Assembly (NCBI GenBank): GCA_948527295.1
Contig: CAOSWK010000001.1
Location: 295,170-359,169 of the forward strand
From: an uncultured Eubacteriales bacterium
GTDB taxonomy: Bacteria; Bacillota; Clostridia; Oscillospirales; Acutalibacteraceae
Direction of reading: 5' to 3'
DNA length: 64,000 nucleotides
This document shows positions 14,899-23,063 of this stretch, one piece after another. The number at the start of each line of letters is the position of its first letter. The first letter of the stretch is position 1. The position numbers and the translations under genes were made by a program. Under the pieces are notes generated by a model. That model was not told where the DNA came from. It saw only the letters and a list, made by a program, of their open reading frames with translations, and searched no databases.

Positions 14899-17070
14899 AT
14901 GGAAAATATGCCTAATAATAACGTAAAAAAAGTACCTATAATTCTGCAAATGGAAGCGTTGGAATGTGGCGCAGCTTCGCTGGCTATGATATTTGCTTAT
15001 TATAAGAAGTACATTCCGCTAGAGAAGCTAAGGCTTGAGTGTAGTGTCTCGCGAGATGGCTGTAACGCAAAGAACGTGTTGGCAGCCGCTAGGCATAACG
15101 GCCTAACCGCCAAAGGCTTTTCGTATAACGATATAGAGAAGCTCAAAGAAAACGTGCAGTTTCCGGCCATAATTCACTGGAACTTCAACCATTTTGTGGT
15201 ATTATGTGGCTTTAGCAAGAACGATGCAATTTTAGCGGACCCAGCTTCGGGGCGCAGAAGAGTGCCAATGGAGGAATTTGAGAAGTCATTTACGGGCATA
15301 GTGCTCACGTTTGAAAAGTCCGATACATTTGTGGCAGACGGCCAAAAAAAGAGCATAATGGGCTTTTTGCTAAATCGTCTGAACGGAGCGGTAACGCCGC
15401 TTGTGTTCATCTTGATAACAGGATTTTTGCTGGCGATTGCAAGCTCGGTAACGTCGCTGTTTTCGCAGATATTTACAGATAAAATCCTGGTCTCGACCGA
15501 CAAAAGCATGATGATGCCGCTATTGCAGGCAATGGGAATAACTTTGGTGATTTCGTTTGTGCTGCAGACGTTCCAGTCGGTGTACCTCTTGAAGATAAGG
15601 GGAAAAATGAGCATCACGTCGGGCACAGAATTCATGTGGCACGTTTTGAGGATGCCAGTTGAGTTTTTCTCGCAGAGGTTTGCAGGAGACATAAGCTCGC
15701 GCCAGAGCAGCAACGACACAATCGCAGATACAATCTGCACAACCGTAGCACCAATAGTGCTAAACGTCATCATGATAGTCGTGTACTTTGCAATACTGAT
15801 GTACTACGACGTGACCATGACGATGATCTGCCTTGCGGTGGCGCTGTTGAATATCTTTATTATAAAGATGGTTTCGGAGAAAAACGAAAACGACAACAAA
15901 GCAATGTCCAGAGACGCAGGAAAATTGCAAGGCTCCACAGTAGCCGGTGTAAGCATGATAGAAACGATCAAGTCGAGTGGTTGCGAGGCAGGTTACTTTC
16001 AAAAATGGATAGGATATCAAACCAAGTTTAGCAACGCGGTGCAAAGAATAACCGAGCGAAACACCTGCATAGGTACCATTCCAACGCTACTGCAAGGGCT
16101 TGCAAACACGGCAATTTTGTTGCTGGGAGTATATAACATCCTGATCGGAAGATTCACAATCGGTTCTTTGATGGCTTTCCAAGGCTTTATGAGCTCGTTT
16201 TTGAGCCCGGTTAACTCGCTAGTGGGCATAGGACAAACCATCCAGTCGGTTAGCGGAGACATGGAGCGTGTCGAAGACGTCATGAACTACGAGCCAGACG
16301 TGTATATAGACCTGGCAAATGAGCCCGACAGCAAAACAGAATATAAAAAGCTGGACGGTTGCGTGGATATCCAGAATTTAACCTTTGCATATAGTCCGCT
16401 GGCCAACCCGCTAATAGAGGACTTTAGCCTGCATGTAGAAAAAGGCCAAATGGTAGCTCTGGTGGGCGGCAGTGGTAGTGGTAAATCCACAATTGCAAAG
16501 ATAATTGCCGGGCTGTATGAGCCAAGAGAGGGCAAGGTTTTGTTTGATGGAAAGGAACGAAAAGATATAGACAGAAACGTGTTTCGGGGTTCTTTGGCAA
16601 TGGTGGACCAGGACGTCACGATGTTCCAGGACACTATCAGAAATAATATCACGATGTGGGACGACAGCATAGACGATTCTGCGCTGATTCAGGCCGCGCA
16701 AGACGCACAAATTCACGAAGATATAATGAGCCGGCCAAATGGTTACGAGCACGTGCTGGTTGAGAACGGAAAGGATTTCTCGGGCGGACAACGGCAGAGA
16801 TTCGAGATAGCTCGTTCGTTCGTAATAGATCCAACAATAATGATCCTGGACGAAGCGACTTCGGCACTGGATCCGACAACAGAAAAAAGAGTCATGGACG
16901 CGGTAAAACGCAGAGGCATCACATGCTTTGTGGTTGCGCACAGACTCTCAACCATACGGGACGCAGACGAAATAATCATGCTAGAGTACGGGCACGTGGT
17001 AGAGCGCGGAACGCATGAGGAGCTAATCAAGCTAAACGGAAAATACGCAGAGCTAGTAAGAACAGAATAA
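14899..17070 (+). CDS. NHLM-type peptidase/ABC exporter (C39 peptidase, permease, ATPase)
   Basis: Exporter that removes double-glycine leaders and secretes the core. The 723 residues contain an N-terminal C39 peptidase with Cys23 (LECGAAS), His98 (NFNHFVV) and Asp114 (LADPASG), all catalytic residues present. A six-helix ABC permease follows from about residue 155 to 440. The ATPase has Walker A GGSGSGKST near 523, signature FSGGQRQR near 627 and Walker B MILDEATSALD. Start at the first ATG, 6 bases after GGAG. Followed within 21 bases by the second exporter. Known NHLM systems usually carry this pair next to tailoring enzymes; here none is present. Confidence 0.95.
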   Translation: MENMPNNNVKKVPIILQMEALECGAASLAMIFAYYKKYIPLEKLRLECSVSRDGCNAKNVLAAARHNGLTAKGFSYNDIEKLKENVQFPAIIHWNFNHFVVLCGFSKNDAILADPASGRRRVPMEEFEKSFTGIVLTFEKSDTFVADGQKKSIMGFLLNRLNGAVTPLVFILITGFLLAIASSVTSLFSQIFTDKILVSTDKSMMMPLLQAMGITLVISFVLQTFQSVYLLKIRGKMSITSGTEFMWHVLRMPVEFFSQRFAGDISSRQSSNDTIADTICTTVAPIVLNVIMIVVYFAILMYYDVTMTMICLAVALLNIFIIKMVSEKNENDNKAMSRDAGKLQGSTVAGVSMIETIKSSGCEAGYFQKWIGYQTKFSNAVQRITERNTCIGTIPTLLQGLANTAILLLGVYNILIGRFTIGSLMAFQGFMSSFLSPVNSLVGIGQTIQSVSGDMERVEDVMNYEPDVYIDLANEPDSKTEYKKLDGCVDIQNLTFAYSPLANPLIEDFSLHVEKGQMVALVGGSGSGKSTIAKIIAGLYEPREGKVLFDGKERKDIDRNVFRGSLAMVDQDVTMFQDTIRNNITMWDDSIDDSALIQAAQDAQIHEDIMSRPNGYEHVLVENGKDFSGGQRQRFEIARSFVIDPTIMILDEATSALDPTTEKRVMDAVKRRGITCFVVAHRLSTIRDADEIIMLEYGHVVERGTHEELIKLNGKYAELVRTE

Positions 17071-17091
17071 ATCAGGAAGGAGGGAAAACAG

Positions 17092-19278
17092 ATGAACTTT
17101 TCGGAGAAGGTTAAAAAGCAAAAAAGAAGAGAGCAAGAGATCTTTAGGCTCTCGTGCGAGTTAATAGAAGATACGGCGCTCGGTTCGGGCGACAAGAACC
17201 TAAAAAAGACAGTGACGCTAGATCAGCAGTCGGACCAACTCATAAACGCGATAAATCAGGTAACGGACTATTATAGCATCGCGCATATAGAGCTACCGAA
17301 GAACGTGCTAGAAGACGAAGGGCTGCTAGACACGGTGCTTGGCAGAACAGGCCTAACCAGAAGAAAGGTCGTGCTGAGCCGAAAATGGTGGACAAGAGGC
17401 GAAGGTCCAGTAGTGGCCTATACTCCAGACGGAGACATAATCTGTTTGGTGCCGCTGCGGTTTGGCGGATATTGCTACATCGACCCAAAAACCGGAGAAC
17501 CCGTAAAAATAAATAGAAGAACAGCCAAAAACATATCGGGCGAAGGCTATTGCTTCTATAAGCCGTTCCCAACGACGTCGATGAGCATCAAAGACTTCAT
17601 AAAATATATCATGAAAACGTTCACAAAATTCGACATAGCGTTTCTAATGGTCTTGGCGCTAGCCGCCGCGCTGCTGGGACTCGTTTCGCCGGCAATAAAT
17701 CAGTTAATCTTTAACACCATCATCCCATCCGGAACCATCCAAGACATTTACCCGCTAATGGCACTTCTGGTGGGAGTAATGGTCTCCACAACGGCATTCA
17801 ACCTGTTTCAAACATTGTGGATCCTGCGAATAGGCGACAAAATCCAGTTTGGAACGCAAGGCGCGCTGTGGATACGGCTATTAAACTTGCCAATCAGCTT
17901 TTTTAAGAGGTTTAGTTCGGGCGACTTAGCCTCGCGAACATTCATACTAAACTCAATATGCCAAACATTAAGCGGCAGCCTGATTCCAACGGTGTTAACA
18001 GCAGTTTTCTCGTTTGTGTATTTGGGGCAAATCGCGTCACTTTCGGCAGCACTGTTTTTGCCCACGGTTATAATCATCGCGCTGATGCTGGCAACTTCGC
18101 TGATAAACGGCTGGCTTAATACCAAACTCAATAAGAAAGCATGCCAGTATTCGCCGCAACTTTCGGGACTAGTCTATCAGCTGTTTACGGGCGTCTCCAA
18201 GATAAAGCTGGCCGGAGCAGAGGTTAGAGCGTTCTCGAAGTGGGCAGACGTGTACTCCAAGCTTGCGCAAATAAAGTTTAACCCGAATTTGTTTATAAAA
18301 ATAGCAGATGCCGTGAGCGCAGCAGTCAATTTGGGCGGCACAATGCTAATTTACTTCATCGTGTACCAAAACAATTTGGCACCGGCAGACTATATCGCAT
18401 TTAACGCAGCCTTTGGAGCATTCTCGGCTTCAATAATGCAAATTTCAAGCATCGTGCTGCTGATTGCGAACCTGAAGCCATCCATCGAGATGTTGGCACC
18501 GATTTTAAAAGAAGTGCCGGAATCTAACGAAAGCAAAGAGCGAATCGACCACGTAAGCGGAAAAATCGATATAAACAATCTGAAATTTCGCTATACTCCC
18601 GACGGACCGCTAATCATAAATGGCCTGAACCTGTCCATAAAACCCGGCGAATACCTTGGCATAGTGGGCTCTACAGGCTGCGGAAAGTCAACATTATTTA
18701 GATTATTACTAGGCTTTGAAGAACCAGAGTCGGGCGCGGTCTTTTACGACGACCAAAACCTAAGAAATCTGGATTTGCATAGTGTGAGAAGAAATATAGG
18801 AATAGTTTTGCAAAACGGATCCATGTTCTCCGACAGCATTTTCTCAAACATAACAATAACGAATCCGTCGGCAACCATAGACGAAGCCTGGGCAGCGGCA
18901 GAAAAGGCAGGCTGCGCAGAAGACATAAAAGCAATGCCAATGGGCATGCATACGATGGTTGCAGAAGATGGCGGAGGGCTTTCTGGAGGGCAAAAGCAGA
19001 GAATAATGATAGCCAGAGCATTGATATCATCGCCGAACTTGCTGATGTTTGACGAAGCAACCAGCGCACTGGACAACATAACGCAGGCCACAGTTGTAGA
19101 AACGCTCTCAAAAATGGACATTACAAGAATAGTCATTGCGCACAGATTGTCCACAATAAAGCAGTGCGACCGGATAATCTATCTGCACAAAGGCAAAGTA
19201 GTAGAAGAGGGAACCTACGACGAACTGATGCAAAAAGACGGATATTTTGCCGAATTGGCAAAACGTCAAATAGTGTAA
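17092..19278 (+). CDS. NHLM-type ABC exporter ATP-binding/permease protein (no peptidase)
   Basis: Second ABC half-transporter of the NHLM pair. The 728 residues have an N-terminal domain of about 170 residues without the C39 catalytic Cys, and including WWTRGEGPVVAYT and GYCYIDPKTGEPV, typical of this family. A six-helix permease follows from about 180 to 460. The ATPase has Walker A GSTGCGKST near 527, signature LSGGQKQR near 629 and Walker B LLMFDEATSALD. It probably pairs with the peptidase exporter as a heterodimer. The ribosome site GGAAGGAGG is strong. The first precursor gene starts 12 bases downstream. Confidence 0.94.
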   Translation: MNFSEKVKKQKRREQEIFRLSCELIEDTALGSGDKNLKKTVTLDQQSDQLINAINQVTDYYSIAHIELPKNVLEDEGLLDTVLGRTGLTRRKVVLSRKWWTRGEGPVVAYTPDGDIICLVPLRFGGYCYIDPKTGEPVKINRRTAKNISGEGYCFYKPFPTTSMSIKDFIKYIMKTFTKFDIAFLMVLALAAALLGLVSPAINQLIFNTIIPSGTIQDIYPLMALLVGVMVSTTAFNLFQTLWILRIGDKIQFGTQGALWIRLLNLPISFFKRFSSGDLASRTFILNSICQTLSGSLIPTVLTAVFSFVYLGQIASLSAALFLPTVIIIALMLATSLINGWLNTKLNKKACQYSPQLSGLVYQLFTGVSKIKLAGAEVRAFSKWADVYSKLAQIKFNPNLFIKIADAVSAAVNLGGTMLIYFIVYQNNLAPADYIAFNAAFGAFSASIMQISSIVLLIANLKPSIEMLAPILKEVPESNESKERIDHVSGKIDINNLKFRYTPDGPLIINGLNLSIKPGEYLGIVGSTGCGKSTLFRLLLGFEEPESGAVFYDDQNLRNLDLHSVRRNIGIVLQNGSMFSDSIFSNITITNPSATIDEAWAAAEKAGCAEDIKAMPMGMHTMVAEDGGGLSGGQKQRIMIARALISSPNLLMFDEATSALDNITQATVVETLSKMDITRIVIAHRLSTIKQCDRIIYLHKGKVVEEGTYDELMQKDGYFAELAKRQIV

Positions 19279-19290
19279 GGGGTGATATTT

Positions 19291-19578
19291 ATGAGCGAGA
19301 GTTTGAGAGAATTCTTTAAAAGACTCATGAAAGATGAGGAGTTTAGAGAGGAGTTCGCATCGGCTAAAACAGCCTACGAAGGGTATACTATGGCTAAGCC
19401 GTATATAGAGGGCATAAGCTTTGAGGAGTTTAAAGAAGCGCTAACCACCATCCACAATAAGGTCAGCTACAGAAAAGAGTTGCTAAACCAAGACCTAGAG
19501 GCAATAAACGGGGGCAGCACGAATCTTTTTACCGAAGTGCTGTTTATGTTGGCAAACCTAGAGGATGGGCTATTTTAA
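19291..19578 (+). CDS. Double-glycine (Nif11-like) precursor peptide 1
   Basis: 95 residues. The leader is long and helical, opens SESLREFFKRLMKDEEFREEF and ends LLNQDLEAINGG (Gly74-Gly75). The 20-residue core is hydrophobic and acidic (Leu, Phe, Met, Asn, Glu, Asp), with no Cys. The ATG follows AAGGGGTG. It starts immediately behind the second exporter, so it is almost certainly co-transcribed and probably exported by it. Its leader resembles precursor 2 (shared 'AKPY' motif and spacing) more than the later ones. Confidence 0.8.
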   Translation: MSESLREFFKRLMKDEEFREEFASAKTAYEGYTMAKPYIEGISFEEFKEALTTIHNKVSYRKELLNQDLEAINGGSTNLFTEVLFMLANLEDGLF

Positions 19579-19648
19579 TAGATGTGCATGAGGTTTTTTG
19601 GAAAAGGTGTTTTATGAAAGATAAAATCATAAAAAAGAGGCGTAAAAC

Positions 19649-19912
19649 ATGGAAAACTTTTTAAGAGTACTCACCGAAGACGCGCAAGTGAGAGAGGATT
19701 TTTTACGACAAACAACTCCCGAAGGTGCATATTTGGTGGCAAAGCCGTATTTAGATGGTATGCCGATGCACGAATTTGTAGAAAATTTGCTGGGGATAGC
19801 GCGTGTCATGGACGGAGTGGAGCCAGGCGAGCTTTCGGAAGAAGCGCTGGATACAATCTCTGGAGGCGCATTTGGCAGAGCTATGGAGATCTTCAACAAT
19901 TACTACGATTGA
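19649..19912 (+). CDS. Double-glycine (Nif11-like) precursor peptide 2
   Basis: 87 residues. The leader begins MENFLRVLTEDAQVRED, contains AKPYLDGMPMHEF and ends GELSEEALDTISGG (Gly72-Gly73). The 14-residue core is short, aromatic and acidic at its end (NNYYD), with no Cys. A GAGGCG ribosome site precedes the ATG. 70 bases separate it from precursor 1. The acidic ELSEEALD box before GG is the canonical Nif11-type element. Confidence 0.82.
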   Translation: MENFLRVLTEDAQVREDFLRQTTPEGAYLVAKPYLDGMPMHEFVENLLGIARVMDGVEPGELSEEALDTISGGAFGRAMEIFNNYYD

Positions 19913-19974
19913 GGATGAGCGGAAAGCTTAACTGAGCCGAATGGAGGCTAGAAAGGCCAAAAGGAGGGGTAGAA

Positions 19975-20292
19975 ATGAAGGGGCTAAAAGAGTTCATAGA
20001 GGACTTGGCGAAGGACAACAAGCTGAGAGAGAAGTTTAAGGACTTAAAGGACGTGAAGGAAATAGTTAGCCTTGCAAAAAAAGAAGGTTACAAATTCACC
20101 GAGGACGAGTACATGGACAAGCAGATGGAGAATGTCTCTGGTGGGTTTTCGTTAGACAATATAAAAGTTGGAGGACCGTATGCTGAACCTATCCCTATAA
20201 AAAGGCTACAAGATGTTGACAAAGTTAATATCTCAATTGAGAACATGCCGGATCCGGAGGCCCTCCTAAAGTTTTTTAAAGGCAACGAGTAG
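19975..20292 (+). CDS. Double-glycine (Nif11-like) precursor peptide 3 (KGLKEF family)
   Basis: 105 residues: leader 1-57, starting MKGLKEFIEDLAKD and ending MENVSGG, then a 48-residue core. The core is Pro- and Ile-rich in the middle (PYAEPIPIK) and ends with EALLKFFKGNE, a tail shared with precursor 4. The leader is nearly identical to those of precursors 4 and 5, so the three arose by recent duplication. No Cys in the core. Strong ribosome site AAGGAGGGG. Confidence 0.85.
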   Translation: MKGLKEFIEDLAKDNKLREKFKDLKDVKEIVSLAKKEGYKFTEDEYMDKQMENVSGGFSLDNIKVGGPYAEPIPIKRLQDVDKVNISIENMPDPEALLKFFKGNE

Positions 20293-20330
20293 AAAATATA
20301 AATTTAAAAGGTTAAAGGAGTTGAATTGAC

Positions 20331-20681
20331 ATGAAAGGCTTGAAGGAGTTCATAGAGGACTTGGCAAAGAACAACAAGCTGAGAGAGAAATTTAAGGACT
20401 TAAAAGACGTGAAAGAGATAGTTAAACTTGCAAAAAAGGAAGGCTATGAGTTCACCGAAGACGAGTACATGGACAAGCAAATGGAGAATGTCTCCGGGGG
20501 AGCACTTCGGGCGGCTATAAATACAGAAATTACAGAAGAGATGCGAAAAAAAGCAAAGCAAGGTCTTTCTACAAAACCGTACAATGAGCCTGGGCTAATT
20601 GTTCCATCCAGGCTTAATATTCCAATTGAAAACGTGACGGTTTCTGAGGCAATGCTAAAGTTTTTGAAAGGCAACGAGTAA
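20331..20681 (+). CDS. Double-glycine (Nif11-like) precursor peptide 4 (KGLKEF family)
   Basis: 116 residues: leader 1-57 almost identical to precursors 3 and 5, ending MENVSGG, then a 59-residue core, the second longest of the set. The core begins ALRAAINTEITEEM, is helical and charged, has a Pro-rich centre (KPYNEPG), and ends EAMLKFLKGNE, matching the tail of precursor 3. No Cys. The conserved tail suggests that the C-terminus, and not only the leader, is read by something. Confidence 0.85.
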   Translation: MKGLKEFIEDLAKNNKLREKFKDLKDVKEIVKLAKKEGYEFTEDEYMDKQMENVSGGALRAAINTEITEEMRKKAKQGLSTKPYNEPGLIVPSRLNIPIENVTVSEAMLKFLKGNE

Positions 20682-20718
20682 AAAATATAAGTTTAAGGTT
20701 TAAAGGAGTTGAATTGAC

Positions 20719-20988
20719 ATGAAAGGCTTAAAAGAGTTTATAGAGGATTTGGCAAAAGACAACAAGCTGAGAGAGAAATTTAAGGACTTAAAAGACGTAA
20801 AAGAAATAGTTAAACTTGCAAAAAAGGAAGGTTACGAATTCACCGAAGACGAGTACATGGACAAGCAAATGGAGGCAGTATCGGGTGGTATAAATGTTTA
20901 TCCGTGTGTACAAGGGCCACAACGACCCGGCTGGAAGCCAAATTTATTGGATCCGTCGAACCTCATCGGCCCAAGGGGCAAAAAATAA
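20719..20988 (+). CDS. Double-glycine (Nif11-like) precursor peptide 5 (KGLKEF family)
   Basis: 89 residues: the same 57-residue leader, ending MEAVSGG, with a 32-residue core. The core is rich in Pro, Gly and Asn (GPQRPGWKP, DPSNLIGPRGKK) and has one Cys. It lacks the KGNE tail of precursors 3 and 4. Same ribosome site and spacer as precursor 4. Confidence 0.83.
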   Translation: MKGLKEFIEDLAKDNKLREKFKDLKDVKEIVKLAKKEGYEFTEDEYMDKQMEAVSGGINVYPCVQGPQRPGWKPNLLDPSNLIGPRGKK

Positions 20989-21044
20989 TTGGTTGATTTA
21001 GTGACTAAGTTTGCTGATTATACCATGTAAAGGGGGTGAGAAAG

Positions 21045-21263
21045 ATGAAGGACTCAAAAAAATGCAAAAAGAATGCATGCAAAAATAATAACGCCAACAG
21101 TATGAACGAAGCACAATTAGAAAGCGTTCAAGGCGGAGTAGGCATGCCAGCAGGCTGGACCCCAGGCGATGGAGCAAGAACTCCAATGACTTTGGAAGAA
21201 AACAACTGGGCACTTTATGGCGCTAGAAATAAAATCCAGCCAAGAGGTGGCAAAGAAATTTAG
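21045..21263 (+). CDS. Short-leader double-glycine peptide 6 (PGDGAR family)
   Basis: 72 residues. The leader is short (31 residues), very Lys/Asn-rich, and ends MNEAQLESVQGG, like class II bacteriocin leaders rather than Nif11 leaders. The 41-residue core has PAGWTPGDGAR and MTLEENNWALYGAR. No Cys in the core; two Cys lie in the leader. The ATG was chosen with AAAGGGGGTGAG upstream. Its paralogue follows directly. Confidence 0.75.
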   Translation: MKDSKKCKKNACKNNNANSMNEAQLESVQGGVGMPAGWTPGDGARTPMTLEENNWALYGARNKIQPRGGKEI

Positions 21264-21353
21264 CCTAGAAAAGGAATACAACCTCGCTAAATTAAAAACA
21301 TTTTTTTGATGCAAGGCTTATGAAAATTATGAAAGATAAAGGAGATGTGCAAA

Positions 21354-21572
21354 ATGAAAGGATCAAAGAAAGCAAAAAATAATAACGCCAACAGCATGAA
21401 CGAAGCACAATTAGAAAGCGTTCAAGGTGGAACAGGTGCCCCAGCAGGCTGGAATCCTGGTGATGGAGCAAGAAATTGGATGCCTGGCGATGGAGCAAGA
21501 GGAAAACAAAAACAACCTAGAGCCAATGGCGTAATGACTTTAGAAGAAAGAGACGATTGGGCACTTTATTAA
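21354..21572 (+). CDS. Short-leader double-glycine peptide 7 (PGDGAR family)
   Basis: 72 residues: 26-residue leader ending MNEAQLESVQGG, then a 46-residue core. It is a clear paralogue of peptide 6. PAGWNPGDGAR is followed by a second PGDGAR unit, then MTLEERDDWALY at the very end. The shared NANSMNEAQLESVQGG segment is almost identical at DNA level. No Cys. GGAG lies 9 bases before the ATG. Confidence 0.75.
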   Translation: MKGSKKAKNNNANSMNEAQLESVQGGTGAPAGWNPGDGARNWMPGDGARGKQKQPRANGVMTLEERDDWALY

Positions 21573-21638
21573 AGAAATAAATAAGGCCCAGTAGAGTTAT
21601 TGATAATTAAAAAATAAAATTTTAAGGAGTGTGTAAAA

Positions 21639-21956
21639 ATGGCAGAGAAAAAAGGCTTAAAAGAATTTATGGAAGACCTAGTAAAGGATAACAACTTGGC
21701 AGAAAAATTTAAAGACGTTGTAGATCCAGACAAAGTGGCAGAACTTGCAGAGAAAGAGGGCTATTACTTCACAGCAAAAGAGTATGAAGACCTAGCAATG
21801 GCAGCCGTTAATGGTGGTTTTAGCTGGAATGACTTTAAAAAGGGTTTTGGCAAATTTGTAAATACGGCGGGAACAGCTGTAAAAGGAGTTGAAAATGTAA
21901 TTAACACAGGAGAACAAGCTTTTAATGCAGCAAAAGATAAATGGAATGGTAAATAA
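21639..21956 (+). CDS. Double-glycine (Nif11-like) precursor peptide 8, bacteriocin-like core
   Basis: 105 residues: leader 1-60, beginning AEKKGLKEFMEDLVKDN and ending AMAAVNGG, with a 45-residue core. The core looks like a cationic amphipathic helix: FSWNDFKKGFGKF, then small residues and GxxxG-type spacing (GVENVINTGEQAF), ending KDKWNGK. No Cys. Of all cores here it most resembles an unmodified class II bacteriocin. Strong ribosome site AAGGAG. Confidence 0.82.
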   Translation: MAEKKGLKEFMEDLVKDNNLAEKFKDVVDPDKVAELAEKEGYYFTAKEYEDLAMAAVNGGFSWNDFKKGFGKFVNTAGTAVKGVENVINTGEQAFNAAKDKWNGK

Positions 21957-21985
21957 ATTGTAAACAAAAATAGGGGGGAACAAAA

Positions 21986-22309
21986 ATGGCAAAAGATTTA
22001 AAAGCTTTTATGAAAAAAGCATCTGAGGACAAGGTATTGGCAAAGAAAGTAAATAAAGCTAAAAATGAGCAGGAGCTACGTTCAATAATGGCAAATGAAG
22101 GTTTTGAGCTAACGGACTCTGATATAAATAATGTATCCGGTGGTGTGTTTGGCGGGGTAGACGTTAAAACAGATCTTAAAGATAGTATTATAGGGCTACT
22201 AAATATAAATAGTAATAAACTTAACCAAGAAATAAATAATGCCAAAGGAAGCCATGATAATGTTAGTTCAATAAGTGGAAATCAAACGGTTAATAGTGGG
22301 CGTAACTAA
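21986..22309 (+). CDS. Double-glycine (Nif11-like) precursor peptide 9 (SISGNQ family)
   Basis: 107 residues: leader 1-53 ending SDINNVSGG, then a 54-residue core rich in Asn, Ser and Gly. The core ends with DNVSSISGNQTVNSGRN. SISGNQ recurs in the next peptide. The mid-core is a polar helix (LKDSIIGLLNINSNKL). No Cys. The ribosome site GGGGGG precedes the ATG. Confidence 0.82.
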   Translation: MAKDLKAFMKKASEDKVLAKKVNKAKNEQELRSIMANEGFELTDSDINNVSGGVFGGVDVKTDLKDSIIGLLNINSNKLNQEINNAKGSHDNVSSISGNQTVNSGRN

Positions 22310-22342
22310 TTTTCTCTTTATTTAAGTAAGGGGATGAGATAG

Positions 22343-22690
22343 TTGAAAAATTTGGAAGATTTTTTAAATGATTTAAAAAATGATGAAATTTTAAGAAAAG
22401 AGTTTGAAGAGACAAAAGACCAAAAACAGGCAATGGATCTATTGAAAAGAAAAGGTTACAATGTTTCTGAAGATGAATTAACAGAACTTTACTTAGACTC
22501 AGTTTCTGGTGGCAAAATTAGTTCTACGAAATTAAGCCAGATAATTAACGTAAGCGGATCAGGCAACGTTACATCAATAAGTGGCAATCAGTATGCAGGT
22601 TGTGTCGGTGTTATTGAAGAGAAAAGGTATAAAGTCCAGGTAAACCCGCTGGATGTATTGCAATTGATGTTTGGTAAAGGACTTGGATAA
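22343..22690 (+). CDS. Double-glycine (Nif11-like) precursor peptide 10 (SISGNQ family)
   Basis: 115 residues starting at TTG behind AAGGGGATGAG. The leader (1-57) opens MKNLEDFLNDLKNDE and ends LYLDSVSGG. The 58-residue core has GSGNVTSISGNQYAG, one Cys, then a basic segment and a hydrophobic tail (DVLQLMFGKGLG). The GNVTSISGNQ stretch matches the end of precursor 9. Confidence 0.8.
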   Translation: MKNLEDFLNDLKNDEILRKEFEETKDQKQAMDLLKRKGYNVSEDELTELYLDSVSGGKISSTKLSQIINVSGSGNVTSISGNQYAGCVGVIEEKRYKVQVNPLDVLQLMFGKGLG

Positions 22691-22700
22691 CTCAATAAAT

Positions 22701-22770
22701 GCGGTTTCTATAATTAGAATTAAACAGTTAAAACTAGATTTTAATTAATAATTTTAAGCATAGAAACCGC
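22701..22770. repeat. Long inverted repeat between precursors 10 and 11
   Basis: Perfect 11-base arms GCGGTTTCTAT and ATAGAAACCGC enclose 48 very AT-rich bases. No T tract follows, so it is not a simple terminator. An overlapping smaller dyad, ACAGTT (in the loop) and AACTGT (after the right arm), offers an alternative fold. Confidence 0.7.
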
Positions 22771-22792
22771 CAACTGTAAAAGGAGGCTTTTT

Positions 22793-23032
22793 ATGCAAGA
22801 GACAGCAAAAGAAAGGCTAGAGAAAGCCAAAACACCAGAAGAGGCACGGCGCATAGCCAATGAATATGGGTTAGATATAGAAGTGAGAAAGAATATGAGT
22901 GCCGAGTTGGACGAAGATTCGCTAGAAAATGTTTCTGGAGGAGCAACATATACAAAAGAGACGCACGCAAGCTACAGTGTGGTGGTAAGAGACAAAAACA
23001 CCGGCGAAATATTGTGCGTGCTGCCGTATTAG
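22793..23032 (+). CDS. Double-glycine (Nif11-like) precursor peptide 11
   Basis: 79 residues: leader 1-50 with AKTPEEARRIANEYGLD, a textbook Nif11 middle, and AELDEDSLENVSGG before the core. The 29-residue core is beta-like and Thr/Val/Tyr-rich (YSVVVRDKNTGEIL) and ends CVLPY, with one Cys. Ribosome site AAAGGAGGC. Confidence 0.82.
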   Translation: MQETAKERLEKAKTPEEARRIANEYGLDIEVRKNMSAELDEDSLENVSGGATYTKETHASYSVVVRDKNTGEILCVLPY

Positions 23033-23063
23033 CAGCATTAGTAAAAATTTGGAGGTAGAAAAA

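Larger units (their letters stand above)
19975..20889 (+). repeat. Three near-identical leader-coding copies
   Basis: The 171-base leader segments starting at 19975, 20331 and 20719 encode the same 57-residue leader with only a few substitutions. The upstream stretch 'aaaggagttgaattgac' is also repeated before copies 2 and 3. The core-coding parts are unrelated except for the C-terminal tail of copies 1 and 2. Confidence 0.9.

Noticed and set aside
19975..20889. CRISPR-like repeat array
   Set aside because: The repeats are 171-base coding leaders in frame with start codons and ribosome sites, spaced by variable coding cores, with no cas genes.
22701..22770. Rho-independent terminator inside the precursor array
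   Set aside because: The stem is perfect but the loop is 48 bases and no T tract follows the right arm.
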